From contig CALCPT010000269.1 in assembly GCA_937897265.1 (NCBI GenBank), positions 1-8,524 of the forward strand: a DNA stretch of 8,524 nt. The letters are read 5' to 3'. This document shows, piece after piece, positions 1 to 6,288 of the stretch; position 1 is the first letter of the stretch; each line of letters opens with the position of its first letter. The DNA comes from an uncultured Alcaligenaceae bacterium (GTDB lineage: Bacteria > Pseudomonadota > Gammaproteobacteria > Burkholderiales > Burkholderiaceae_B). A program made the translations under genes and the position numbers. The notes beneath the pieces are model-generated. The model was not told where the DNA came from. It worked only from the letters and a program-made list of their open reading frames with translations, and searched no databases.

Positions 1-4
1 CAGC

Positions 5-121
5 TCATCCACCTTGTTGATGAGGTCCTGCATCTGCTGCTGGTTGTAGCTGCTGAGGTGAAAAGTAGTCGGACGGCTGGTCCCAAGTGCCGCTGTCCCA
101 TTGGCCGTTATCCCAGTTCAT
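5..121 (-). CDS. Possible small WD-rich ORF, perhaps frameshifted
   Basis: I do not recognise this product. An ATG at 121-119 opens a 38-codon frame beginning MNWDNGQWDSGTWDQP, with three W-D pairs in a row, and closing at a TGA at 7-5. In the other frame, after a TTTT run near 61-64, the bases read HLSSYNQQQMQDLINKVDEL out to the window edge, which looks more like real amphipathic protein than the tail of the first frame. A single-base error in the T run, or a true frameshift, would join the two into one N-terminus running off the left edge. The ATG overlaps the stop of a long open frame through the repeat array (ATGA at 121-118), but that frame is probably not a gene. No clear ribosome binding site precedes the ATG. 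Function unknown; coding status is a guess from composition. Confidence 0.22.
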   Translation of the reverse strand: MNWDNGQWDSGTWDQPSDYFSPQQLQPAADAGPHQQGG

Positions 122-156
122 GGAGTCGAGGTTCGGGGTTGAGGGGTCTGCAAAAA

Positions 157-463
157 TTGGGCGATACCGCCGCGTGCGGGGTGGCGGGTCGCTCTCGCGG
201 GATGACGACCGCGCCGTGCGGTAGCGATACCTTTTGCCGGGTTATGAATACCCATCGCGGCGGTGGCTCTACCATGCCGCGCGGTAGGGCTACCTTTTCG
301 TCCGGGGAACCGTCCCATTTCGTTCGGTAGGGATACCGCACGGCGGGGTAGGCCTACCCTTTGCGCCGGTAGCGCTACCCGACGGCGCGGGGTCGCTACC
401 CTGGTCGCCATCCGCGCTACCGGAGCGTCCGGTAGCCATACCTTTTGGCGCGGTATGGCGGTT
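157..463. repeat. Array of about 15 palindromic 21-bp units
   Basis: Units begin at about 157, 178, 199, 220, 240, 262, 283, 305, 326, 347, 368, 389, 410, 431 and 452. Each is a 12-bp core close to GGTAGSGMTACC followed by a spacer of about 9 bp. The cores at 347-358 (GGTAGGCCTACC) and 368-379 (GGTAGCGCTACC) are perfect palindromes; those at 220, 283, 326 and 431 are near-perfect; those at 178, 305, 410 and 452 are decayed. Spacers vary but often hold TTTT or GCGCC. Because 21 is a multiple of 3, several frames stay open on both strands and give false heptapeptide-repeat ORFs. Spacings of 20 and 22 near 220-305 shift those frames while the DNA palindrome persists, which favours a DNA-level or RNA-level element over a protein. 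Function unknown. Confidence 0.85.
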
Positions 464-611
464 GAAGGGCAAAAACGGCCTCCCAAGGCGGAAAAGCGTG
501 TTTTTGAGGTCAGCGGGAGGTTCATGGCGTGCGTCGGGTGTGACGCTCGCCATTGGAGCACAGCCCCCGGCGCTGCCGTTAGTCAATCATAGGTGACGGC
601 CCTTACCGGAG
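464..611. other. Spacer without recognisable gene
   Basis: Between the palindrome array and the twin palindromes I see GC-rich sequence with open frames on both strands but no recognisable protein, no RNA gene and no good ribosome binding site. With 122-156 on the other side of the array, this completes the gene-free stretch on the left of the window. Confidence 0.5.
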
Positions 612-667
612 CTTCGGTTGGCAACCGAAGTTCCCCGTTTTCAAACCACTTCGATTGCCAATCGAAG
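612..667. repeat. Two related 19-bp palindromes (CTTCGRTTGSCAAYCGAAG)
   Basis: CTTCGGTTGGCAACCGAAG at 612-630 and CTTCGATTGCCAATCGAAG at 649-667 each have 9-bp perfect arms around a single central base. They start 37 bp apart. The two copies differ at arm position 6 (G versus A) and its partner (C versus T), so pairing is kept, and at the unpaired centre. The second copy abuts the stop codon of the XRE fragment on the minus strand. Neither is followed by a T run on either strand, so they do not look like ordinary rho-independent terminators. A protein-binding dyad or a structured RNA 3' end are both possible. Confidence 0.75.
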
Positions 668-787
668 CTACTCATCGTCCTCTAGCTCCCCGGTGAACTG
701 CTCGAGCGTCATGCCGAGCCCATGGCTGATCTGCGCGGTGACGGGCAATGTGGGGTTGGCTTTGCCACGCTCGATCTCACCCACGAC
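668..787 (-). CDS. C-terminal fragment of an XRE-family HTH regulator
   Basis: Read on the minus strand, the frame ending at the TAG at 670-668 gives VGEIERGKANPTL, then a helix ending HGLGMTLEQF, then an acidic tail ELEDDE. The block xGEIERGxxNPTL followed by an I-x-x-GLGMTLEQF helix is the standard second half of an HTH_XRE/Cro-CI DNA-binding domain; such domains bind operator DNA as dimers. About 38 residues are recognisable. The first helices should lie upstream, at higher coordinates, but from about 787 the sequence becomes threonine dehydratase on the other strand, so the 5' part is missing. A small regulator of roughly 70-110 residues would be expected. Its stop touches the 649-667 palindrome. 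The fragment belongs to the GC-rich left part and may come from another organism through mis-assembly. Confidence 0.75.
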   Translation of the reverse strand, partial: VVGEIERGKANPTLPVTAQISHGLGMTLEQFTGELEDDE

Positions 788-1093
788 GAAATGTCGAAAA
801 CGCATCTGCGTCATATGGTCGGCGGGCACTCGGCGCTGGCCAGCAATGAACTGCTATATCGGTTCGAGTTTCCAGAGCGCCCGGGGGCTCTGACGCGCTT
901 TTTGCAATCAATGAAACCCGACTGGAACATCAGTCTGTTTCATTATCGCAATCAGGGCGCGGCGTACGGTCAGGTCTTGATCGGCATGCAAGTGCCGCAC
1001 GGCAGCAAGAAGGCGTTTAAGGCCTTTTTGGACGAGGTTGGCTACCCGTATTTCAACGAGTCAGACAACCCTGTCTACAAACTATTTTTATAG
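770..1093 (+). CDS. ilvA: C-terminal fragment of biosynthetic threonine dehydratase (threonine ammonia-lyase)
   Basis: The frame running into the TAG at 1091-1093 carries the final regulatory ACT-like domain of IlvA: DEMSKTHLRHMVGG, then LYRFEFPERPGAL, WNISLFHYRNQGA, QVLIGMQVP, and the closing DNPVYKLFL. IlvA deaminates threonine to 2-oxobutanoate, the first committed step of isoleucine synthesis, and is inhibited by isoleucine through its C-terminal domains. Only about 105 of the roughly 500 residues usual for the long form are present. The whole PLP-dependent catalytic domain and the first ACT-like domain are absent. Upstream of about residue DLTHDEM the frame stays open to an ATG at 722, but those residues are the antisense of the XRE regulator and not IlvA. 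The gene converges with apt. The truncation is either an assembly junction or a true disruption. Confidence 0.9.
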   Translation, partial: LDLTHDEMSKTHLRHMVGGHSALASNELLYRFEFPERPGALTRFLQSMKPDWNISLFHYRNQGAAYGQVLIGMQVPHGSKKAFKAFLDEVGYPYFNESDNPVYKLFL

Positions 1094-1150
1094 TGCTCGC
1101 CCGAACTTAGCGTCAAGTGAACGATTGTCAAAGCGGGCTTCAGCACCCGT

Positions 1151-1708
1151 TCAATCAGCAAACTCACAGACGCTAAAAAATGGCGTGTCAGTTTGAGCAA
1201 TTAGCGCCGCCCCCCCCAAGGCAGGAAGATTCACCACAGCCGCAGCCTCGGCGACATTACCGCCGAGCCGTTGCAACAACTTGATCGCCGCCAGCATGGT
1301 GCCACCGGTTGCGACTAGATCGTCGACTAACAGCACGCGCTGCCCAGGCTTAATCGCGTCTTGATGCACTTCGACAGTCGCGTCACCGTACTCAAGCGAA
1401 TAGGGCTGCGCCACAGTCTTAAATGGCAACTTGCCCGCTTTGCGAACGGGTACAAAACCGACATTCAGCGCATAGGCTAACGCGCTGCCAAAAATGAAAC
1501 CACGGGCATCAATCCCAACCACCGCATCCAGCCGATTACGCATGTGCCGATAGACAAACATATCAATCAACGCGCGAAAGGCCCGCGGATCTTGCATCAT
1601 GGGCGTGATATCCCTAAACATCACCCCTGGCTTTGGCCAGTCGGGCACCGTGCGGATGAGTCCGCGCACCAGATCCTTGGGGTCTTGATAGGGAATTGGC
1701 GTAATCAT
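1151..1708 (-). CDS. apt: Adenine phosphoribosyltransferase
   Basis: Apt joins adenine and PRPP to make AMP, a cytoplasmic purine salvage reaction. The 185-residue product has the expected opening [18 protein letters not shown] followed by MFRDITP, the loop PVRKAGKLP (about 87-95), and the PRPP-binding motif [13 protein letters not shown] (about 125-137), and it ends CEFAD. Length is normal for the family. I chose the ATG at 1708-1706 because GGAG lies about 10 bases upstream and the protein then starts [10 protein letters not shown]; an in-frame ATG at 1750 would add 14 residues ([14 protein letters not shown]) without a visible ribosome binding site. The gene is divergent from kdsD and convergent with ilvA. 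A run of eight G on the coding strand (1217-1210) encodes the Gly-Gly of PALGGAAL; the frame is intact through it. Confidence 0.95.
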   Translation of the reverse strand: MITPIPYQDPKDLVRGLIRTVPDWPKPGVMFRDITPMMQDPRAFRALIDMFVYRHMRNRLDAVVGIDARGFIFGSALAYALNVGFVPVRKAGKLPFKTVAQPYSLEYGDATVEVHQDAIKPGQRVLLVDDLVATGGTMLAAIKLLQRLGGNVAEAAAVVNLPALGGAALIAQTDTPFFSVCEFAD

Positions 1709-1773
1709 CAAACAGCGCTCCGCAGTGAAAATCAGTAGAAACCTACACAAAATAAATTAAATGCGCAGACCCA

Positions 1774-1807
1774 TAGAATACGCTAGCGGCGCCCCAACGG
1801 GGCGCCG
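1774..1807 (+). promoter_or_regulatory. Candidate kdsD -10 box with a strong GC hairpin just downstream
   Basis: TAGAAT at 1774-1779 matches five of six bases of the sigma-70 -10 box, next to an AT-rich stretch at 1750-1762; I see no good -35. A hairpin with 9-bp arms CGGCGCCCC (1787-1795) and GGGGCGCCG (1799-1807) around the loop AAC follows about 7 bases later. If transcription starts near 1786, the LPS-operon mRNA would begin with this stem-loop, about 20 bases before the kdsD ATG. There is no T run on either strand, so it is not a standard terminator. The hairpin is certain; the promoter is tentative. Confidence 0.45.
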
Positions 1808-1826
1808 AACCGTTTAAACTCAGACC

Positions 1827-2834
1827 ATGACAAGCCTAGATTCACGCCTGCCCCCAATATCGCTCAATGACTCGGCGACGCTGACCTCTGCCCGACGCAC
1901 CCTCGAACTCGAGGCTCAGTCGATTCTGGCCTTGAAGTCGCGCCTGGGCGCAGAGTTTGTTCAGGCAGTCGAGCTCATCCTTGCCTGCCAAGGTCGCGTG
2001 ATTGTTTGCGGCTTAGGCAAAACAGGACATATCGGGCGAAAAATTGCCGCCACCCTAGCCTCAACCGGGACGCCCTCTTTTTTTCTGCACGCCGCTGAGG
2101 CCGTGCACGGCGACATCGGGATGATCGGCGCTCACGATCTATTGGTGGCCTTATCGTATTCAGGCGCAGGCCAAGAAATTCTGTCGATCTTGCCCGCGGC
2201 CCACCGCCTTGGGGTCAAGGTGATTGCCATGACCGGCAACCCTCAATCAGAGCTTGCTCGCCTGGCGGAAGTGCACCTTGATGTTGGGGTCGAACAAGAG
2301 GCCTGCCCGCTGAACCTAGCACCTACCTCTAGTACAACCGTGTCGCTGGCAATGGGCGACGCCTTGGCTGTCGCGTGTCTGCAGTCCCGCGGGTTTGGCC
2401 CCGAGGATTTTGCCCGATCGCATCCAGGCGGCTCGCTCGGACGAAAACTGCTGACCCGCGTGTCCGATGTCATGCGAAGCGGCAGCGCCTTGCCCACAGT
2501 CGCCGCCACCGCGACGATGTCAGAAGCTCTTGAAGAGATGTCGCGCAAAGGCATGGGGATGACTGCGGTACTGAATCCGCAAGGCAAGGTCCTTGGAATC
2601 TTTACCGATGGTGACTTGCGCCGCCTTATCGAGCGCGAAGGCGATATTCGCGAACTGACTGTCACAGCCGGCATGACGCTCAACCCTCGCTCCATCAGTG
2701 CCGATGCCTTGGCGGTTGACGCTGCGCTCATTATGGACAATCATCGACTGAACCACATGTTGGTCTGCCAAGACGACGGGGTATTGTCGGGCGCTGTGCA
2801 TATGCACGATTTGATGGCCGCAAAAGTGATCTAG
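1827..2834 (+). CDS. kdsD: D-arabinose 5-phosphate isomerase (SIS plus CBS pair)
   Basis: KdsD converts ribulose 5-phosphate to arabinose 5-phosphate, the precursor of KDO in LPS. The 335-residue protein has a SIS domain (about 40-190) with CGLGKTGHIGRK, HAAEAVHGDIGM and ALSYSGAGQEI, then the conserved ARSHPGGSLGRKLL (197-209), and a pair of CBS domains (about 213-335) ending LSGAVHMHDLMAAKVI. By position against E. coli KdsD, the catalytic set K59/E111/E152/H193 corresponds to K65, E117, E158 and H199 here. Length is typical. No strong Shine-Dalgarno precedes the ATG, but no other start fits better. It is the first gene of the LPS operon, with a GC hairpin 20 bases upstream, and kdsC follows after 13 bases. 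Confidence 0.96.
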   Translation: MTSLDSRLPPISLNDSATLTSARRTLELEAQSILALKSRLGAEFVQAVELILACQGRVIVCGLGKTGHIGRKIAATLASTGTPSFFLHAAEAVHGDIGMIGAHDLLVALSYSGAGQEILSILPAAHRLGVKVIAMTGNPQSELARLAEVHLDVGVEQEACPLNLAPTSSTTVSLAMGDALAVACLQSRGFGPEDFARSHPGGSLGRKLLTRVSDVMRSGSALPTVAATATMSEALEEMSRKGMGMTAVLNPQGKVLGIFTDGDLRRLIEREGDIRELTVTAGMTLNPRSISADALAVDAALIMDNHRLNHMLVCQDDGVLSGAVHMHDLMAAKVI

Positions 2835-2847
2835 AGCCACACCACAC

Positions 2848-3447
2848 ATGAAACGTTCAATCCCTATCGCCCACCCTGCCGAGGCCCTGATTTTGGCTCG
2901 GATTGACCCGTCTGTCCGTGCGCGCCTCCAGCGCCTCAAGCTCATGGTGTTCGATGTCGACGGGGTACTGACAGACGGGGGGCTTTGGTATACCGAGCAG
3001 GGCGAGACCCTAAAGCGCTTCAATGCCTTAGACGGTCATGGCTTAAAAATGTTGGCAGTCAGCGGCATCCAAGTCGCGTTGGTAACTGGTCGCGAGAGCC
3101 CGATCATCGCTCGGCGCGCAGCCGAGTTAGGCTTGGGCGCCGTCATGCAAAACGTCCGCGATAAAGGCGCGGTCTTATCCGAACTGGTCACGCGTTTTGG
3201 CGTCGCGCTTGAGCAAACAGGCTTTATGGGCGACGACCTGATAGATTTGCCTGCGTTGCAGCGCGCTGGATTTTCGGCTTCAGTACCCGATGCGCCAACC
3301 TACATCACGCAGGCCGCGCACTGGGTCTCAGAGCGACGCGGTGGCCACGGGGCCGCTCGCGAATGCTGCGACCTCATTTTGGCTGCCCAACAGCGCCTTG
3401 GGGTCTTTTTCCAACCTGGGCTACTCGGCTCGGGGCCGGTGCAGTGA
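2848..3447 (+). CDS. kdsC: 3-deoxy-D-manno-octulosonate 8-phosphate phosphatase
   Basis: KdsC hydrolyses KDO-8-phosphate to KDO and phosphate in the cytoplasm. The 199-residue product is a C0-type HAD phosphatase. It shows motif I FDVDGVLTDG with D36 as nucleophile and D38 as acid/base, motif II VTGRES (79-84), the lysine of RDKG (K106), and motif III MGDDLIDLP with D129, D130 and D133. The family normally works as a tetramer without a cap domain. About 35 residues precede motif I, somewhat more than in E. coli. The start at 2848 has no clear ribosome binding site, and translation may depend on kdsD just upstream. A Gly/Pro tail (FFQPGLLGSGPVQ) ends 10 bases before lptC. Confidence 0.95.
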   Translation: MKRSIPIAHPAEALILARIDPSVRARLQRLKLMVFDVDGVLTDGGLWYTEQGETLKRFNALDGHGLKMLAVSGIQVALVTGRESPIIARRAAELGLGAVMQNVRDKGAVLSELVTRFGVALEQTGFMGDDLIDLPALQRAGFSASVPDAPTYITQAAHWVSERRGGHGAARECCDLILAAQQRLGVFFQPGLLGSGPVQ

Positions 3448-3457
3448 AGGTCACTCA

Positions 3458-4075
3458 ATGAAAGAACGGTTTGCCATTATCGTCTCGCTGGTGATCCTCA
3501 CCTCTCTGGTGATGGGCACTTGGTGGGCCGCTGATTATTCTCAACGGGCCGTTGAAATTGACCCTCCCGTCAGGCTGACACACGAACGTGATCACTGGGC
3601 GACAAAAATTGTGCTGGTACGCACCGATGAAAAAGGTTTAGTGATTCATCGACTTGAAGGCGATCTAATGGAACACTTTCCAGACGATCAATCCTACGAT
3701 GTCATCCGCCCGCGCGCGTTTGGCCTAAAAGCGGATAACCCGCTCACCATCGCCACCTCACGCACAGCGACCGTCTTTGACGAGGGTGATCGTATTGTGA
3801 TGAAGGGCGATGCTGTATTGCTCAGACTCGCAGACGCCGAGCGTCAACCACTGAACTTTCGCAGCGATGAAGTCACCATGTTGATCAAAAAAGACCTGGC
3901 CTACACTGACCTCCCCGCCATCGCCACGAGTGGACGCTCGCGCATGAGCGGCACGGGCATGCGCTATAACAATGCCACACAGCAATTAGACGTGTTTAAA
4001 TCAACCGATGTTGAAATTGCACCGAAAGACACCACCGACACCAATGAACCCGCTGCGACACGGCCCAAACGATGA
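3458..4075 (+). CDS. lptC: LPS export system protein LptC
   Basis: LptC is an inner-membrane bitopic protein that takes LPS from LptBFG and passes it to LptA across the periplasm. The 205-residue product has a short basic N-terminus (MKER), one transmembrane segment (about 5-25, FAIIVSLVILTSLVMGTWW), and a periplasmic beta-jellyroll region with DPPVRLTHERDHWATKIVLV, LEGDLMEHFPDD, AFGLKADNP, and a TSGRSRMSGTGMRYNN stretch typical of the end of the LptC fold. I chose the ATG at 3458 because GAAGG lies just upstream and the membrane anchor follows at once; the open frame reaches back to 3290 inside kdsC, but that extension is only kdsC read in another frame. The stop overlaps the lptA start (ATGA at 4072-4075). 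Confidence 0.9.
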   Translation: MKERFAIIVSLVILTSLVMGTWWAADYSQRAVEIDPPVRLTHERDHWATKIVLVRTDEKGLVIHRLEGDLMEHFPDDQSYDVIRPRAFGLKADNPLTIATSRTATVFDEGDRIVMKGDAVLLRLADAERQPLNFRSDEVTMLIKKDLAYTDLPAIATSGRSRMSGTGMRYNNATQQLDVFKSTDVEIAPKDTTDTNEPAATRPKR

Positions 4076-4776
4076 TGATTGACCTGTACTCTCACCGCTC
4101 GATTCGCTTGTTGTTAGCGTTTGTCCTGTGCACTTTGCTAGGCGTGGCGCAGGCACAAAAAAAACCCGCGTCAACCGCCGCCTTAGCGCCAAAAGAAGAG
4201 CCGACGACAACAATCTTGTCGGATACTTTACATTTTGACGACACGAAGAGAGAAAGTACCTTTAACGGCAACGTTGTGATGACGCGCGGGCTGATGACCA
4301 TGAATGCAGATACCCTGCATCTGCGCGAAGACCCTGAAGGTTTTCAATACGGCACGGGCACTGTGAAACCTGGCAAACGTGTGTTGATTCGCCAAGCGCG
4401 TCCAGAAGTCTACGAAGTCCTTGAAGGGGTCGGCGTACGCGCCGAATACAACGGTAAAACGGAAACCTTTGACTTGATCGGTCAGGCCATCGTGACACGT
4501 TACATTTGTGGTCAACACTTTGACACAGTCAGCGGCGAGCGCGTCCGCTACAGCCAAAAAACCGATGTCTACGAAGCGTTTTCTGGTCCTGACTCAGCCA
4601 ACAGTGGCGGGCGAGTGCGTTCGGTCGCACAACCTCGCGCACGGGCCGATGCAGCCGTTGCAGAGTGCAAGGCGAAAGAAGCCAGCTTGCCCGCAGCGGC
4701 CCCAAGCATCGCCCCCGCTAAACCAGCAGCACCTGCCGCTGGGGCGCGACGTCAACCCGCGCCTGCTCGCCCTTAA
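4072..4776 (+). CDS. lptA: LPS transport periplasmic protein LptA
   Basis: LptA forms the periplasmic bridge that carries LPS from LptC to the LptDE complex. The 234-residue precursor has a signal peptide with a hydrophobic core [12 protein letters not shown] and a likely cleavage after AQA (residue 28). An OstA-like domain follows (about 45-190), with [25 protein letters not shown] motifs, [20 protein letters not shown] and [13 protein letters not shown]. An Ala/Pro-rich, low-complexity tail (about 200-234) ends PAPARP; it is variable and probably unstructured. Two ATGs (4072 and 4075) compete; the first overlaps the lptC stop, suggesting coupled translation. Eight A in a row at 4157-4164 encode the lysines just after the cleavage site. 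lptB starts 11 bases after the stop. Confidence 0.92.
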   Translation: MMIDLYSHRSIRLLLAFVLCTLLGVAQAQKKPASTAALAPKEEPTTTILSDTLHFDDTKRESTFNGNVVMTRGLMTMNADTLHLREDPEGFQYGTGTVKPGKRVLIRQARPEVYEVLEGVGVRAEYNGKTETFDLIGQAIVTRYICGQHFDTVSGERVRYSQKTDVYEAFSGPDSANSGGRVRSVAQPRARADAAVAECKAKEASLPAAAPSIAPAKPAAPAAGARRQPAPARP

Positions 4777-4787
4777 CTTTTGGTCAC

Positions 4788-5579
4788 ATGCAAACAACCA
4801 ACGAAGTCGGCTCGACATCCTCCGCTGAACAACTCACCCCAGGGCGGCTAAGCGCGACGGGTTTGCGCAAGTCGTATGGCGGGCGCATGGTGGTGCAAGA
4901 CGTATCGCTCTCGGTCAACAGTGGCGAAGTCGTTGGCCTGCTGGGCCCAAACGGCGCGGGCAAAACCACCAGTTTTTATATGATCGTCGGCCTCGTCGCA
5001 GCGGACGCGGGCCGCATCGAAATTGACGGTACTCCCATCAGCAGCATGCCGATCCATCAGCGCGCGCGTCGTGGGGTGTCTTACCTTCCGCAAGACGCCT
5101 CTGTGTTTAGACGCCTGACTGTCGAAGAAAACATTCGTGCCGTGCTCGAACTTCAAATTGACCACGAGGGCAAAAAGTTTTCAAAAACGATGATTGAGCA
5201 GCAACTTGACTCGCTGCTCGAAGAGCTTCAAATCACGCATATCAGGCGTAACAGCGCTCTCTCGCTGTCAGGGGGCGAACGACGCAGGGTTGAGATTTCG
5301 CGTGCACTGGCCACCCGCCCACGTTTTATTTTGCTCGACGAGCCGTTCGCCGGCGTTGATCCCATCGCAGTGATCGAAATCCAGCGAATCGTGCGCTTTC
5401 TGAAAAGCCGAGGAATCGGCGTGTTAATCACCGATCACAACGTCCGCGAAACCTTAGGTATTTGTGACCGCGCATACATTATCAGCGAAGGTAAAGTGTT
5501 GACCACTGGCAAGCCTGATGACATCATCAATGACGCCTCGGTACGCAAGGTTTATTTAGGCGAACATTTCAAGATGTAA
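4788..5579 (+). CDS. lptB: LPS export ABC transporter ATPase LptB
   Basis: LptB is the cytoplasmic ATPase that, with LptF and LptG, extracts LPS from the inner membrane. The 263-residue protein has Walker A GPNGAGKT (53-60), the Q-loop [18 protein letters not shown] (Q102), the signature [16 protein letters not shown] (from 160), Walker [14 protein letters not shown] (180-192), and the H-loop TDHNVRETL with H217; the C-terminus [13 protein letters not shown] ending is also characteristic. About 22 residues before [12 protein letters not shown] are extra compared with E. coli LptB, and no strong ribosome binding site marks the ATG at 4788, so the exact start is less certain than the identity. 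lptF and lptG are not in the window, as is normal. The gene ends the LPS operon. Confidence 0.96.
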   Translation: MQTTNEVGSTSSAEQLTPGRLSATGLRKSYGGRMVVQDVSLSVNSGEVVGLLGPNGAGKTTSFYMIVGLVAADAGRIEIDGTPISSMPIHQRARRGVSYLPQDASVFRRLTVEENIRAVLELQIDHEGKKFSKTMIEQQLDSLLEELQITHIRRNSALSLSGGERRRVEISRALATRPRFILLDEPFAGVDPIAVIEIQRIVRFLKSRGIGVLITDHNVRETLGICDRAYIISEGKVLTTGKPDDIINDASVRKVYLGEHFKM

Positions 5580-5780
5580 CTGGCTTTTTAAAGGCCATCG
5601 CTTGCGGGCGCACAACTTTGCTCAAAATATATGTCTTCAAACTGACATAAATGTGTCTTTTTCGCTTGATTTCTGGGGCGATCTGACTAAACTAAAGCTG
5701 TTATCCACTCAAAAACGAGGTTCGCCCAGACATCCTGTTCGCGCATCCGCGCACCCCTTCACTTTTTTGGAGAGTACGCT
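5580..5780. other. Gap between lptB and hpf; no rpoN
   Basis: These 201 bp carry no recognisable gene. In many Betaproteobacteria the sigma-54 gene rpoN lies between lptB and the hibernation factor gene. Here there is no room for it (about 480 residues), and I find no trace of its C-terminal RpoN box. A 60-residue open frame beginning at 5602 resembles nothing and is probably chance. The stretch is AT-richer than its neighbours and contains a candidate hpf promoter. Confidence 0.6.
5666..5693 (+). promoter_or_regulatory. Candidate sigma-70 promoter for hpf
   Basis: TTGATT (5666-5671) and TAAACT (5688-5693) are separated by 16 bp in the AT-rich gap. Each matches four of six consensus bases. 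A start near 5700 would leave a leader of about 80 bases before hpf. This is inference from sequence only. Confidence 0.3.
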
Positions 5781-6107
5781 ATGAACCTAAGTATTATTGG
5801 TCACCATTTAGACGTTACCCCTGCAATACGTGAATACATCCACAACAAAACAGCACGCGTTCTGCGTCATTTTGACCACGTGATCGACATCCAAGTCATG
5901 CTCTCGGTCGAACCCTTAAAACACCGAGCCGAAATCACGCTTCATGTCCGCGGTAAAGACATTCATTGCGAGGCCTTAGCCGAGAATCTTTATGCCGCAA
6001 TCGACCTACTCGTCGATAAGGTTGATCGCAAGATTATTCAACATAAAGATCGCACCCAAAACCACCATCACATCGCAGCCAAGCGCCAGCTATTTGAAAC
6101 AGTCTAA
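5781..6107 (+). CDS. hpf: Short-form ribosome hibernation promoting factor (HPF/YfiA family)
   Basis: HPF binds the 30S decoding region and helps idle ribosomes pair into 100S particles in stationary phase. The 108-residue product is one ribosome-binding domain with the expected opening MNLSIIGHHLDVTPAIREYI and later motifs LSVEPLKHRAEITLHVRGKDI and LYAAIDLLVDKVDRKI. It ends in a basic, His-rich tail (DRTQNHHHIAAKRQ). It lacks the C-terminal dimerisation domain of long HPF, as expected for the short form. GGAGAG seven bases before the ATG is a good ribosome binding site. A strong terminator follows, so hpf appears to be the last or only gene of its transcript rather than fully joined to ptsN. 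Confidence 0.95.
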   Translation: MNLSIIGHHLDVTPAIREYIHNKTARVLRHFDHVIDIQVMLSVEPLKHRAEITLHVRGKDIHCEALAENLYAAIDLLVDKVDRKIIQHKDRTQNHHHIAAKRQLFETV

Positions 6108-6138
6108 GTTCTAACAGCTAGCCGTACTGCGCTCAACA

Positions 6139-6180
6139 GCCCCCAAGTCATCGCCGTCCAACTTGGGGGCAAGTCTTTTT
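6139..6180 (+). terminator. Rho-independent terminator after hpf
   Basis: Ten-base perfect arms GCCCCCAAGT (6139-6148) and ACTTGGGGGC (6161-6170) enclose a 12-base loop, followed by AAGTCTTTTT to 6180. It starts 32 bases after the hpf stop and should end most transcription before ptsN. The long open frame of ptsN reaches back into this hairpin, which rules out the far-upstream start. Confidence 0.85.
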
Positions 6181-6225
6181 AACGCCCTAGCTCCCTCAAA
6201 AAAATCCAACGAGTCACCTCTAGAC

Positions 6226-6282
6226 TTGATTGCGCTTGCCTGTCAGACTATCGAACACGCTCCAAATGCCGCGTCATATAAT
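6226..6282 (+). promoter_or_regulatory. Candidate ptsN promoter elements
   Basis: A perfect TATAAT lies at 6277-6282, only six bases before the ptsN ATG at 6289, with no convincing -35 box at the normal distance. A second option is TTGATT (6226-6231) with TATCGA (6249-6254), spacing 17, giving a leader of about 28 bases. The terminator upstream makes a separate promoter here likely. Which one is used cannot be told from sequence. Confidence 0.4.
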
Positions 6283-6288
6283 CACCTC

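Noticed and set aside
157..463. CRISPR array
   Set aside because: Units are 21 bp in total with spacers of about 9 bp, far too short. Repeats are degenerate, spacers are partly similar to one another, and no cas gene is present.
118..561. Long minus-strand open frame (147 residues) with heptapeptide pattern V-x-L-P-x-x-R
   Set aside because: It only reads through the 21-bp repeats. The heptad pattern breaks where spacing is 20 or 22 bp, other frames are equally open, and there is no ribosome binding site.
263..592. Plus-strand open frame of 109 residues over the same array
   Set aside because: It has the same cause: a GC-rich repeat of period 21 keeps several frames open. There is no family resemblance.
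722..770. Native IlvA N-terminal extension from the ATG at 722
   Set aside because: Those codons are the antisense of a well-conserved XRE domain and do not resemble IlvA.
1093..1146. Bidirectional terminator between ilvA and apt
   Set aside because: Only interrupted 5-bp arms (GTGCT/AGCAC and GCCCG/CGGGC) with bulges and no T run; too weak to call.
3290..3457. Longer lptC beginning inside kdsC
   Set aside because: This is kdsC sequence in another frame. The ATG at 3458 has GAAGG upstream and the membrane anchor directly after it.
5581..5597. Terminator after lptB (TGGCTTTTTAAAGGCCA)
   Set aside because: The stem is short with a wobble pair and no T run follows.
5606..5622. Sigma-54-like -24/-12 promoter (GG...GC) in the lptB-hpf gap
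   Set aside because: The GG and GC elements are one base too far apart and the -24 box is poor.
5701..5709. DnaA box (TTATCCACT)
   Set aside because: It is a single site with one mismatch to TTATNCACA, with no cluster and no origin genes; chance is likely.
6163..6288. Longer ptsN from the upstream end of the open frame
   Set aside because: It would start inside the terminator stem, has no ribosome binding site, and adds 42 residues the family lacks.
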